Source: Vibrio atypicus (GTDB taxonomy: Bacteria > Pseudomonadota > Gammaproteobacteria > Enterobacterales > Vibrionaceae). From it: a DNA stretch of 39,350 nt. A program made the translations under genes and the position numbers. The stretch is taken from contig NZ_BLID01000006.1 of assembly GCF_009811315.1 (NCBI RefSeq), positions 282,087-321,436 on the forward strand. The letters are read 5' to 3'. This document shows, one piece after another, positions 1 to 7,724 of this stretch. How positions within the stretch are numbered: position 1 is the stretch's first letter; each line of letters opens with the position of its first letter. The notes beneath the pieces are model-generated. The model did no database searches and was not told the DNA's origin. It saw only the letters and a list, made by a program, of their open reading frames with translations.

Positions 1-11
1 GGAACCCCTCC
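1..11 (-). tRNA. tRNA-Tyr, 5' end only (cut by window edge)
   Basis: The first 11 bases are identical to the 5' end of the complete tRNA-Tyr next to it (acceptor 5' strand GGAGGGG followed by TTCC, read on the minus strand). The gene runs off the left edge of the window, so its anticodon is not seen. Its 5' end lies exactly 171 bases from the 5' end of the upstream copy, as expected for a tandem array. Identity as tRNA-Tyr is inferred from this 11-base match and the matching leader that precedes it. Confidence 0.75.
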
Positions 12-231
12 AGGGTGTTTTATCCTTAACTGATGTTTTCCCAACACAACAATCAAGCTTTTCTAATGTTTTAAAGGAATAAACACTAGATAAAATATGG
101 TGGAGGGGGACGGATTCGAACCATCGAAGGCAGTGCCAGCAGATTTACAGTCTGATCCCTTTGGCCACTCGGGAACCCCTCCAGGGTATTTTTATACTTA
201 ATTGATGATTTCCCAACTCATCTCTCAAGTG
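12..231. repeat. Duplicated tRNA-Tyr leader, 171-base period
   Basis: Bases 1-56 and 172-228 are near-identical. Both contain the tRNA 5' end plus about 45 bases of leader, with shared blocks such as cccctccagggt, tgat and tttcccaac and scattered substitutions. The duplicated unit is therefore the tRNA gene together with its 5' leader. The second half of the spacer (about 57-97) has no counterpart upstream of the first gene. Confidence 0.75.
98..182 (-). tRNA. tRNA-Tyr (anticodon GTA)
   Basis: On the minus strand the 85-base gene starts GGAGGGGTTCCCGAG and ends CCCCTCCACCA, with the CCA encoded. The acceptor strands GGAGGGG and CCCCTCC pair fully. The anticodon stem-loop CAGACTGTAAATCTG holds GTA. 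The long variable arm typical of bacterial tyrosine tRNA is present, and the T-arm GGTTCGAATCC is canonical. It closely resembles E. coli tRNA-Tyr. It is the leading copy of a tandem array, with the next copy 86 bases downstream. Confidence 0.97.
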
Positions 232-239
232 CGGAGCGA

Positions 240-267
240 ATCATAGCAAACTCGCTAAAGCTGTAAA
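240..267 (-). promoter_or_regulatory. Promoter of the tRNA-Tyr array
   Basis: On the minus strand there is TTTACA (262-267), a 16-base spacer, and TATGAT (240-245). It is followed at once by a GC-rich discriminator, TCGCTCCGC. A GC-rich discriminator is the hallmark of stable-RNA promoters under stringent (ppGpp/DksA) control in E. coli. Transcription should start near 232, leaving a leader of about 50 bases before the mature tRNA 5' end at 182. The boxes are seen; stringent control is inferred. Confidence 0.7.
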
Positions 268-435
268 GTGTTTTCTTATAATTTTGAACTGAATGGTGCC
301 TTTTTGGGCAAAGGTGGCAGGAATTGAGCATTAAGCTTAAACAATCAACGGCTTTGCTTACATATTATTTCGCCCTCTTTACATTACTTGACGTTCATAA
401 TACGTAATACGGGATACAATAAACGGAGTTTATCC

Positions 436-1521
436 ATGCAGAATTCCATCATGAAAAATAAAATCGTTCTGAGTCTTTTATCCTTGTCTATTCTTGCCGT
501 TTCTCCTGCTTCATTAGCGAAAAGGCAAGGTCCATCAAGTGTCACGGTTGTAACTGAACAAGTGCAAATTCATCAAGTTTCTCAATCCCTTTCACTTGTC
601 GGTAAGTTAGATGCAGAGCAATCGGTGACAATTTCGCCAGAAGTGGCGGGTAAAGTTGATGTCATAGCTGTAGAAGCCAACCAAGAAGTGACGCAAGGGC
701 AGCTTTTGGTGCAGTTAGATGATGATAAAGCGCGTGCATCTGTTGCCGAAGCGAGCGCTTACCTTAAAGATGAACAGCGTAAATTGAAAGAGTTTCAGCG
801 TTTGGTGAAGCGTAATGCGATTACCCAGACGGAAATCGATGCGCAAAAAACCAGTGTCGATATTGCACAGGCGCGCCTTGATGCAGCCAATGCCAACCTA
901 AAGGACCTTCACATTAGTGCACCTTTCTCTGGCACGGTTGGTTTTATTGATTTTAGTCGCGGAAAATTGGTGAGTGCAGGCGCAGAGTTACTTTCACTGG
1001 ATGATTTATCTGTGATGCAATTGGATCTGCAAGTGCCTGAGCGTTATCTATCTCAACTTGCAAAAGGTATGAAGGTCACTGCCACTACTGCTGCATGGCA
1101 AGGTAAGGTGTTTACTGGTGAGGTGGTGGGTATTGACTCTCGAATCAATCAAGAGACGCTAAACTTGCGCGTTCGTATTCATTTCGACAATCCACAACAA
1201 GATTTGAAGCCAGGTATGTTGGTCTCTGCAGATATGGATTTCCCTGCGATGGAAGCGCCAATTATTCCAGTACAAGCTTTGGAGTACTCGGGTACCAAGC
1301 GTTACGTTTACGTTGTTGGAGCGGATAATAAAGCGGTGCGCACTGAAGTAATTTTAGGCGCGCGCGTAGACAATTTAGTTGTCATTGAAGAAGGGTTAAC
1401 CATCGGCGATAAAATCGTTGTACAGGGTATTGTGAATATGCGTGATGGCATCACTGTCTCTGAACTTGGTAGCGATGGCCGTCCTAAGGGTAAACAAAAA
1501 TCGCAAGAGGGCAGTAACTAA
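436..1521 (+). CDS. RND efflux pump periplasmic adaptor (membrane fusion protein)
   Basis: This is the periplasmic adaptor of a tripartite RND exporter, linking the inner-membrane pump to an outer-membrane channel. It starts with a signal peptide (MKNKIVLSLLSLSIL ... ASLA). Next come a first lipoyl/biotinyl half (GKVDVIAVEANQEVTQGQ), an alpha-helical hairpin rich in Ala, Glu and Gln, the second lipoyl half (HISAPFSGTVGFIDFSRGKL), and beta-barrel and membrane-proximal domains. I chose the ATG at 436 because CGGAG lies 7 bases upstream; a TTG at 388 would add 16 unlikely residues, and ATG 451 is an alternative. Its stop overlaps the next start as TAATG, so the two genes are translationally coupled. 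No outer-membrane channel gene follows, so it probably uses TolC. Substrates cannot be read from the sequence. Confidence 0.93.
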   Translation: MQNSIMKNKIVLSLLSLSILAVSPASLAKRQGPSSVTVVTEQVQIHQVSQSLSLVGKLDAEQSVTISPEVAGKVDVIAVEANQEVTQGQLLVQLDDDKARASVAEASAYLKDEQRKLKEFQRLVKRNAITQTEIDAQKTSVDIAQARLDAANANLKDLHISAPFSGTVGFIDFSRGKLVSAGAELLSLDDLSVMQLDLQVPERYLSQLAKGMKVTATTAAWQGKVFTGEVVGIDSRINQETLNLRVRIHFDNPQQDLKPGMLVSADMDFPAMEAPIIPVQALEYSGTKRYVYVVGADNKAVRTEVILGARVDNLVVIEEGLTIGDKIVVQGIVNMRDGITVSELGSDGRPKGKQKSQEGSN

Positions 1522-4500
1522 TGCTGTTATCTGATGTTTCGGTTAAAAGGCCTGTTGCGGCTTTAGTCTTGAGCTTGTTGCTCTGTGTATTTGGTATTGT
1601 CTCTTTTAATAAATTGGCCGTTCGAGAGATGCCCGATATCGAAAGCCCAGTGGTCTCTATCAGTACGCGCTATGAAGGTGCGTCTGCAACCATTATTGAA
1701 AGCCAAATTACCTCCAATTTAGAAGATCAGCTTTCGGGTATCAGTGGTATTGATGAAATCTCTTCCACCACGCGAAATGGTATGTCACGTATCACGATTA
1801 CGTTTGATTTAGGCTATGACCTGAATACTGGTGTGAGTGATGTGCGTGATGCTGTGGCGCGTGCTCAACGATCGCTGCCCGATGAAGCAGACGACCCTGT
1901 GGTGTTTAAAAATAACGGCTCAGGTGAAGCATCGTTATACATCAATTTAAGTTCTTCTGAAATGGACCGAACTCAGCTCACGGATTATGTAGAGCGAGTT
2001 CTAATGGATCGTTTCAGCTTAATTTCAGGTGTGAGTTCAGTTGATGTCTCAGGTGGTCTGTATAAAGTCATGTACGTCAAGCTGCAGCCAGAGCAGATGG
2101 CGGGGCGCGGTGTGACGACATCAGACATTACTTCCGCACTTCGTAGCGAGAATATGGAAAGCCCAGGGGGCGAAGTTCGTAACGATCAGATCGTAATGTC
2201 GGTTCGTACCGCGCGCAGTTACAGCCAAGTGCAAGATTTTGAATACTTAGTGGTAAAACGAGCCAGCGACAACACGCCAATCTATTTAAAAGATGTGGCA
2301 GATGTTTACATTGGCGCAGAAAACGAGAACTCGACCTTTAAGAGTGATGGCGTCGTTAACGTGAGTATGGGGATTGTTCCTCAATCGGATGCGAACCCAC
2401 TTGAAGTTGCAGATCGTGTTCATAAAGAAGTTGAAGCGATTCAGCAATTCTTACCAGAAGGTACTCGTCTAGCGATTGACTATGATTCCACCGTATTTAT
2501 TGAACGTTCTGTGGCCGAAGTGTATAGCACGCTCTTTATCACTGGTGGCTTGGTTGTTTTAGTACTTTATATCTTTATTGGTCAAGCGAGAGCGACACTG
2601 ATTCCTGCGGTAACCGTGCCAGTCTCTTTGATTTCATCTTTTATCGCCGCGTATTACTTTGGCTTTTCTATCAACTTAATCACCTTAATGGCTCTGATTT
2701 TGTCGATTGGTCTGGTGGTCGATGATGCGATAGTGGTTGTGGAGAATATTTTCCATCACATTGAAAACGGTGAAAAGCCATTGCTGGCTGCTTATAAAGG
2801 CACTCGTGAAGTAGGATTTGCTGTTATTGCGACAACCTTAGTCTTGGTGATGGTCTTCCTACCGATCTCGTTCATGGATGGCATGGTTGGTCTGATATTC
2901 ACTGAGTTTTCTGTTTTGCTGGCGATGTCGGTGATCTTCTCGTCTTTAATTGCGCTGACTCTGACGCCAGTACTTGGCAGCAAGCTTCTCAAAGCGAACG
3001 TCAAGCCTAACCGTTTTAACCTCTTTATCGACCGCATGTTTGGTCATTTGGAGTCTGGTTACCGAGCTTTATTGAAAGGCGCGTTGAAGTGGAAATGGGC
3101 CGCTCCTTTGGTTATTGCAGCTTGTGTAGGTGGTAGTTGGGGTTTGATGCAACAAGTACCGGCGCAACTGACGCCATCAGAAGACCGCGGGGTGATCTTT
3201 GCGTTTGTTCGTGGTGCTGATGCCACCAGTTATAACCGTATGTCTGCCAACATGGATATAGTAGAAGAGCGTTTGATGCCGTTGCTTGGGCAAGGCTTCT
3301 TAAAGTCATTCAGTATCCAATCACCAGCATTTGGTGGTAACGCTGGCGACCAAACAGGTTTTGTCATCATGATATTGGAGGATTGGCAAGATCGTGATGT
3401 GACGGCTCAAGAGGCGTTGGGTCAAGTGCGTAAATCTCTAGCTGGGATTCCGGATGTTCGAGTGTTCCCGTTTATGCCAGGCTTCCGAGGTGGTTCGAGC
3501 GAGCCTGTTCAATTTGTCTTGGGTGGTAGCGACTACCCGGAGCTAAAAACTTGGGCGGAAAAGCTTGAGCGTCTCGCGGAAGAATCTCCTTTCATGGAAG
3601 GGGCCGATATCAACTACTCAGAAAAAACGCCAGAGTTGGTGGTGACGGTAGACAAGCAGCGTGCTGCAGAGCTTGGGATCAGTGTGGCTGATATTTCAGA
3701 TACCTTAGAAATCATGCTAGGTGGTAAGAGTGAAACGACCTTCGTCGAGCGTGGTGAGGAATATGATGTTTATCTGCGTGGTGACGAGAATAGCTTCAAT
3801 AACGCTGCGGATTTAAGTCAAATCTATATGCGTACCGCGTCGGGCGAATTAGTGACTCTAGATGCAGTGACCAAGATAGAAGAAGTGGCGTCATCGATCC
3901 GTCTTTCTCACTACAATAAGCAGAAGGCGGTGACCATTACGGCTAACTTGTCGAATGGTTACACTTTAGGTGAAGCTCTTGATTTCCTAGACCAGCAAGC
4001 CATAGAAATCTTGCCGGCGGATATTTCGGTCAGTTACTCAGGTGAGTCGAAAGACTACAAAGAGAACCAATCGAGTATTCTGGTGGTATTCGCTTTAGCA
4101 TTGCTGGTGGCTTACTTAGTGTTGGCAGCGCAGTTTGAAAGCTTCATCAATCCTCTAGTGGTGATGTTTACCGTGCCTATGGGTGTATTTGGTGGCTTCC
4201 TTGGTCTGTTTGTGATGGGGCAAGGGCTCAATATCTATAGTCAGATTGGCATGATCATGCTTATTGGTATGGTAACCAAAAATGGTATTTTGATTGTGGA
4301 GTTTGCTAACCAGTTGCGTGATCGTGGCATTGAGTTTGAAAAAGCGATTGTTGATGCGTCAGCGCGCCGCTTACGCCCGATTTTGATGACGGCTTTTACT
4401 ACTCTAGCTGGAGCTATTCCTCTGATCCTATCAACCGGTGCGGGTTATGAGAGCCGCGTGGCTGTAGGTACTGTGATTTTCTTCGGTATGGGATTTGCGA

Positions 4501-4643
4501 CTCTAGTGACGCTGTTTGTCATTCCAGCCATGTATCGCTTGATTTCGGCAAGTACGCAATCACCAGGTCATGTAGAAGCAGAGTTGAACAAAGAGCTAAG
4601 CCATGATGTGAAAGCACGAACGTCTCATGGTGAGTTGAACTAA
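1521..4643 (+). CDS. RND multidrug efflux transporter, HAE1/AcrB family
   Basis: This is an inner-membrane proton-driven pump that works as a trimer with the adaptor encoded just upstream. The length, 1040 residues, is normal for the family. It has the expected plan: TM1 at about residues 11-30, a large periplasmic loop, a TM2-6 cluster (about 335-500), a second periplasmic loop and a final TM cluster (about 850-1020). The proton-relay motif GLVVDDAIVVVENI is intact with Asp401-Asp402, and the second-half motif KNGILIVEFANQL carries the conserved Lys. The start overlaps the adaptor stop by one base. Vibrios carry several RND pumps, and I cannot say which V. cholerae vex pair this matches. Confidence 0.95.
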   Translation: MLLSDVSVKRPVAALVLSLLLCVFGIVSFNKLAVREMPDIESPVVSISTRYEGASATIIESQITSNLEDQLSGISGIDEISSTTRNGMSRITITFDLGYDLNTGVSDVRDAVARAQRSLPDEADDPVVFKNNGSGEASLYINLSSSEMDRTQLTDYVERVLMDRFSLISGVSSVDVSGGLYKVMYVKLQPEQMAGRGVTTSDITSALRSENMESPGGEVRNDQIVMSVRTARSYSQVQDFEYLVVKRASDNTPIYLKDVADVYIGAENENSTFKSDGVVNVSMGIVPQSDANPLEVADRVHKEVEAIQQFLPEGTRLAIDYDSTVFIERSVAEVYSTLFITGGLVVLVLYIFIGQARATLIPAVTVPVSLISSFIAAYYFGFSINLITLMALILSIGLVVDDAIVVVENIFHHIENGEKPLLAAYKGTREVGFAVIATTLVLVMVFLPISFMDGMVGLIFTEFSVLLAMSVIFSSLIALTLTPVLGSKLLKANVKPNRFNLFIDRMFGHLESGYRALLKGALKWKWAAPLVIAACVGGSWGLMQQVPAQLTPSEDRGVIFAFVRGADATSYNRMSANMDIVEERLMPLLGQGFLKSFSIQSPAFGGNAGDQTGFVIMILEDWQDRDVTAQEALGQVRKSLAGIPDVRVFPFMPGFRGGSSEPVQFVLGGSDYPELKTWAEKLERLAEESPFMEGADINYSEKTPELVVTVDKQRAAELGISVADISDTLEIMLGGKSETTFVERGEEYDVYLRGDENSFNNAADLSQIYMRTASGELVTLDAVTKIEEVASSIRLSHYNKQKAVTITANLSNGYTLGEALDFLDQQAIEILPADISVSYSGESKDYKENQSSILVVFALALLVAYLVLAAQFESFINPLVVMFTVPMGVFGGFLGLFVMGQGLNIYSQIGMIMLIGMVTKNGILIVEFANQLRDRGIEFEKAIVDASARRLRPILMTAFTTLAGAIPLILSTGAGYESRVAVGTVIFFGMGFATLVTLFVIPAMYRLISASTQSPGHVEAELNKELSHDVKARTSHGELN

Positions 4644-4656
4644 GGTGTGGAAGTCG

Positions 4657-4672
4657 TCATTCCATAGACTGA
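4657..4672. repeat. Partial copy of an intergenic repeat (left end)
   Basis: TCATTCCATAGACTGA matches the left end of two longer intergenic elements at 7140-7191 and 20932-21027 (core TCATTCC-TAGA). Only the left end is recognisable here, and it sits directly before the terminator stem. The relationship is inferred from short sequence similarity. Confidence 0.4.
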
Positions 4673-4676
4673 CGAA

Positions 4677-4708
4677 AGAGGGGGACGTTTTTACGTCCCC
4701 CTCTTTTT
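4677..4708. terminator. Terminator between the RND operon and yitT-like gene
   Basis: A perfect 12-bp stem (4677-4688 with 4693-4704) closes a TTTT loop. A T run follows on the plus strand (4704-4708). The minus-strand tail is weaker (CTTTCG). It lies between convergent genes and probably serves both, mainly the RND operon. Confidence 0.9.
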
Positions 4709-4721
4709 GTTCGTTAGTTCT

Positions 4722-5321
4722 CTAGCCGTAGTTTACACTATAACGAGTTGGTTTATGGTTCATTGCCAACACAAGATTAAGGGCGATAGCGCCAAGAATA
4801 GAGAGACCAATCACTTCAGGTGAAACGAAGAAGCAGGACGCAACTAAGATACAGAAATCGATCGCAAGTTGAGATTTACCTACCGAAATCCCGAACTTAT
4901 CTTGAATGAATAAGCACAGCACGTTGAAGCCACCCAGACTTGAACGATGACGGAATAAAATCAACATGCCTAAGCCCATCAGTAGGCCTCCCGCCACAGC
5001 GCAGTAAACTTCGTTGATGGTATCTAAGCTAATGACCAAATAAAGGTGATCGGCAAAAATAGAAACCAAAGCACCAGAAATCGCACTATTGAATGCGAAA
5101 CGTGAACCAAAGCGTTTCCAAGCGAGTAAATAGAAAGGGCTATTAGCGATAAAATAGAGCGTACCAAAAGAGACCGGAACAAACTGGCTTGCTAAAAGGG
5201 CAAGACCGGTTGTGCCTCCAGTTAGGAGCGACGCTGATTGTAAGAAGAAGACGCCTTGAGCCACTAGGAATGTCCCAGTCAGAATTGCGATCCAATCTTC
5301 TTTTTTTGAGTGTTTTTCCAT
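4722..5321 (-). CDS. YitT family integral membrane protein
   Basis: This is an inner-membrane protein of about 199 residues with five or six hydrophobic segments. The family signature is visible: GTFLVAQGVFFLQSASLLTGG near the N terminus, a Gly-rich stretch GGLLMGLGMLILFRHRSSLGG, and NVLCLFIQDKFGIS. YitT/DUF161 proteins have no firmly established substrate. I chose the ATG at 5321 over a TTG one codon earlier; neither has a strong ribosome-binding site. It converges on the RND operon and its promoter region is shared with the leader of glyA, which is divergent. Not obviously linked in function to either neighbour. Confidence 0.85.
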   Translation of the reverse strand: MEKHSKKEDWIAILTGTFLVAQGVFFLQSASLLTGGTTGLALLASQFVPVSFGTLYFIANSPFYLLAWKRFGSRFAFNSAISGALVSIFADHLYLVISLDTINEVYCAVAGGLLMGLGMLILFRHRSSLGGFNVLCLFIQDKFGISVGKSQLAIDFCILVASCFFVSPEVIGLSILGAIALNLVLAMNHKPTRYSVNYG

Positions 5322-5569
5322 CAATTTGAAATTTAACTAGACAATAATGGCGAGCATACTATTTAAAAAACGAGGATTTCGGTAGCTTGAGGGTTAAATT
5401 TAGGGTAAACCTATGTAATTATCGTTTTACGGGGTGTAAAGGGTAAAATTGACACTTCTCTTAAAAGCGAGAGTTAAAAAGTGCCAACATGACGATCCTT
5501 GTAAATCATCATGAAAAAACTGCATGAGAAAAAATGAATTTTTCTCTTTATGACCTAGATCAAATTATG
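5322..5569. other. AT-rich divergent region upstream of glyA
   Basis: This region lies between the yitT-like gene and glyA and codes for nothing I can support. It contains an inverted repeat, GAGAAAAA (5526-5533) and TTTTTCTC (5539-5546), separated by 5 bases, just upstream of the presumed glyA -10 box. No glycine riboswitch is recognisable. Confidence 0.5.
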
Positions 5570-5575
5570 TAGAAT
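5547..5575 (+). promoter_or_regulatory. Probable glyA promoter
   Basis: TAGAAT (5570-5575) is a good -10 box followed by GCGCG. The position 17 bases upstream holds only a weak -35 (TTTATG, 5547-5552), which suggests help from an activator. Transcription would start near 5582, about ten bases before the PurR operator and about 104 bases before the glyA start codon. Confidence 0.45.
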
Positions 5576-5591
5576 GCGCGTCATTAGCTTG

Positions 5592-5607
5592 ATGCAAACG
5601 TTTGCGC
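5592..5607 (+). promoter_or_regulatory. PurR operator upstream of glyA
   Basis: ATGCAAACGTTTGCGC differs from the E. coli PurR consensus ACGCAAACGTTTGCGT at only two of 16 positions and keeps the central CAAACGTTTG. glyA is a known PurR target in E. coli because GlyA feeds one-carbon units into purine synthesis. The operator lies just downstream of the presumed start site, where a repressor would block initiation or early elongation. The site is seen; repression is inferred from the E. coli regulon. Confidence 0.85.
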
Positions 5608-5685
5608 GAATGATTTTGCGTAGATTAATGGGTCATAATCAGTTTTTTTGCAAATTTCAGTCTAAATCTGAGTCAGGAGATACAG

Positions 5686-6936
5686 ATGCTTAAGCGTGAT
5701 ATGAACATCGCAGATTACGATGCGGAATTGTTCGCAGCAATCCAAGAAGAAACTCTTCGCCAGGAAGAACACATTGAACTAATCGCTTCTGAAAACTACA
5801 CAAGCCCACGTGTAATGGAAGCGCAAGGTTCTCAGCTAACAAACAAGTACGCTGAAGGTTACCCAGGCAAGCGCTACTATGGTGGTTGTGAGTACGTTGA
5901 TAAAGCTGAAGCTCTAGCAATCGATCGTGCGTGTCAGCTATTTGGCTGTGAGTACGCGAACGTTCAGCCTCACTCTGGTTCTCAAGCAAACAGCGCTGTT
6001 TACATGGCTCTTTTGAACCCAGGCGATACTGTTTTAGGTATGAGCCTAGCACACGGTGGTCACCTGACTCACGGTTCACCAGTAAACTTCTCTGGTAAGC
6101 ATTACAACGTTATCCCTTACGGTATCGATGAAGCGGGTCAAATCAACTACGATGAAATGGAGCAACTTGCTCTAGAGCACAAGCCAAAGATGATTATCGG
6201 TGGTTTCTCAGCTTACTCTCAAATCGTAGATTGGGCTCGCATGCGTGAAATCGCAGACAAAGCAGGCGCTTGGTTGTTCGTAGATATGGCACACGTAGCT
6301 GGTCTTATCGCAGCAGGTGAATACCCAACACCAGTACCACACGCTCATGTTGTAACAACAACAACGCACAAAACACTAGCAGGTCCACGCGGCGGTCTAA
6401 TCCTGTCTAACGCTGGTGAAGATATGTACAAGAAGCTGAACTCAGCTGTCTTCCCAGGTGGTCAAGGTGGTCCTCTAATGCACGTAATCGCGGGTAAAGC
6501 GGTCGCGTTTAAAGAAGCAATGGAACCAGAATTTAAAGCGTACCAATCTCGCGTAGTGAAAAACGCGAAAGCAATGGTTGCTCAGTTCCAAGAGCGTGGT
6601 TACAAAATCGTATCTAACGGTACTGAAAACCACCTGTTCCTAGTCGACTTAATCGATAAAGACATCACAGGTAAAGATGCTGATGCAGCTCTAGGTGCAG
6701 CAAACATCACTGTGAACAAGAACTCTGTACCAAACGACCCTCGTAGCCCATTTGTTACTTCAGGTATCCGTGTAGGTTCTCCAGCAATCACTCGTCGTGG
6801 TTTCACTGAAGAAGATGCAAAAGAGCTAGCAAACTGGATGTGTGACGTCCTAGATAACATCGGCAATGAAGAAGTTATCGAAGCGACAAAAGCAAAAGTA
6901 TTGGAAATCTGTAAGCGTCTACCAGTTTACGCTTAA
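5686..6936 (+). CDS. glyA: Serine hydroxymethyltransferase
   Basis: GlyA is a cytosolic PLP enzyme that converts serine and tetrahydrofolate to glycine and 5,10-methylene-THF, the main one-carbon source for purine, thymidylate and methionine synthesis. At 416 residues it is one shorter than the E. coli enzyme and aligns with it throughout. The PLP lysine is in [16 protein letters not shown] (Lys229 by alignment with the E. coli enzyme). Other conserved blocks are [40 protein letters not shown] and [18 protein letters not shown] ribosome-binding site lies 7 bases before the ATG. It is monocistronic, with a PurR box upstream and a terminator at 7045. Confidence 0.99.
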   Translation: MLKRDMNIADYDAELFAAIQEETLRQEEHIELIASENYTSPRVMEAQGSQLTNKYAEGYPGKRYYGGCEYVDKAEALAIDRACQLFGCEYANVQPHSGSQANSAVYMALLNPGDTVLGMSLAHGGHLTHGSPVNFSGKHYNVIPYGIDEAGQINYDEMEQLALEHKPKMIIGGFSAYSQIVDWARMREIADKAGAWLFVDMAHVAGLIAAGEYPTPVPHAHVVTTTTHKTLAGPRGGLILSNAGEDMYKKLNSAVFPGGQGGPLMHVIAGKAVAFKEAMEPEFKAYQSRVVKNAKAMVAQFQERGYKIVSNGTENHLFLVDLIDKDITGKDADAALGAANITVNKNSVPNDPRSPFVTSGIRVGSPAITRRGFTEEDAKELANWMCDVLDNIGNEEVIEATKAKVLEICKRLPVYA

Positions 6937-7044
6937 TTTTTCTGCCTAATTTGGTCTATTTCTTCGTCAAAGGTGCTCATTTACTGGCGTAAACTCCACG
7001 CCTTTTCCTTGAACTAGAGCCAACTCAGTTTGAAAATTATTTGA

Positions 7045-7071
7045 AGCCTCATCATTTGATGGGGCTTTTTT
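7045..7071 (+). terminator. glyA terminator
   Basis: AGCCTCATC pairs with GATGGGGCT (one G-U wobble) around a short AT loop, followed by a run of T. It lies about 110 bases after the glyA stop. Confidence 0.88.
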
Positions 7072-7139
7072 GTATCTGTCAAAAATAGATTATCGAGCTA
7101 ATGTTAGGAGAAAAACATTTTAGAAGGGAGAGGACAGCG

Positions 7140-7191
7140 ATCATTCCATAGAGCAATGAAGGTGAGGAGTAGGGAAAGTCTTGAAGATGAC
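7140..7191. repeat. Intergenic repeat, internally shortened copy
   Basis: This copy begins ATCATTCCATAGA and ends GATGAC, and is followed by CAATAAAGCAAAAAGGG. It shares both ends and the flanking terminator arm with the longer element at 20932-21027 but lacks most of the middle. It lies in the gap between glyA and the lipoprotein gene. No coding potential is seen in this 313-base gap. Confidence 0.5.
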
Positions 7192-7196
7192 AATAA

Positions 7197-7232
7197 AGCA
7201 AAAAGGGCTGATCTTTTCACATCAACCCTTTT
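7197..7232 (-). terminator. Terminator of the small lipoprotein gene
   Basis: On the minus strand AAAAGGGTTGAT pairs with ATCAGCCCTTTT around an eight-base loop, with one G-U wobble that only pairs in the minus-strand RNA. A T-rich tail follows. It lies 19 bases past the stop codon. Confidence 0.82.
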
Positions 7233-7250
7233 ACTGACTGGTTTCTTAGC

Positions 7251-7577
7251 TTATTTTGAAATGCTAAGTAACGTTCCTGACTTACATTTGAACGAGTAGT
7301 ATTTGCGGCTCTCGTTAAATTTACCTAGACCTTCACCATCGCAGTAGTCGATGTTGATGTCACGCATGGTTTCTAGTGTATCTTCGCTTGTTAAAGCAAA
7401 TTTAGAACCGTCGGAACAGATAATACGAACACGACCATCATCACTGACTGAGTAGATATCAACTTCGGTATTACAAAGCTCAAAAGATGCTTCTCTAAAA
7501 TTGTCTTGCTTTGTATTTGAAGCGCAACCAACAGAAAGCGTTGCTAATGCGATGGCGATAAACCCTAATTTTTTCAT
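7251..7577 (-). CDS. Small lipoprotein of unknown function with duplicated C-X18-C unit
   Basis: I do not recognise the family. The 108-residue product has a lipoprotein signal peptide ending in the lipobox SVGC, with Cys18 as the lipidation site. The mature part contains four further cysteines arranged as two units with identical spacing: Cys35-X18-Cys54 followed by SDGSKFAL, and Cys79-X18-Cys98 followed by KSGTLLSI. This suggests an internal duplication, possibly with one disulfide per unit. An AAGGA ribosome-binding site lies 7 bases before the ATG. It stands alone, with its own terminator and a dyad-symmetric site in its leader. It is probably an outer- or inner-membrane periplasm-facing lipoprotein; residue +2 is Ala, so there is no Asp retention signal. 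Confidence 0.85.
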   Translation of the reverse strand: MKKLGFIAIALATLSVGCASNTKQDNFREASFELCNTEVDIYSVSDDGRVRIICSDGSKFALTSEDTLETMRDINIDYCDGEGLGKFNESRKYYSFKCKSGTLLSISK

Positions 7578-7594
7578 GTTAGATCCTTGGATAT

Positions 7595-7614
7595 ATACCT
7601 TATCGATTAGGTAT
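7595..7614. promoter_or_regulatory. 20-bp dyad in the leader of the lipoprotein gene
   Basis: ATACCT and AGGTAT form perfect 6-base arms around TATCGATT, which is itself nearly symmetric, giving an almost perfect 20-bp palindrome. It lies 18-37 bases upstream of the start codon and overlaps a TATATA sequence that could be a -10 box. This geometry suits a repressor operator. The regulator is unknown. Confidence 0.45.
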
Positions 7615-7674
7615 TTTGTAATGGTTATAGGGTAAGACTATAGAAGTGTGCTGTCTCATTCAAGAATCGATAAC

Positions 7675-7705
7675 AAAAAGGGCTGGCTTATTCTGTCAAC
7701 CCTTT
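7675..7705 (-). terminator. lipA terminator
   Basis: On the minus strand CAACCCTTT folds to form AAAGGGTTG with AAAGGG-type pairing (one G-U wobble), and the following bases read TTTTTG. It lies 20 bases past the lipA stop. Its arms resemble those of the lipoprotein terminator at 7197. Confidence 0.75.
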
Positions 7706-7724
7706 CAACAAGATGAAGCTTAAG

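Noticed and set aside
388..435. Upstream TTG start for the efflux adaptor
   Set aside because: It adds 16 residues before the signal peptide and has no ribosome-binding site, while the ATG at 436 has CGGAG at 7 bases.
5386..5525. Possible glycine riboswitch before glyA
   Set aside because: Glycine aptamers are found mostly before gcv genes; I see no conserved aptamer core or tandem fold here.
5690..6079. Antisense open frame inside glyA (129 codons)
   Set aside because: It mirrors the strongly biased codon usage of glyA, has no recognisable domain or ribosome-binding site, and overlaps a certain gene.
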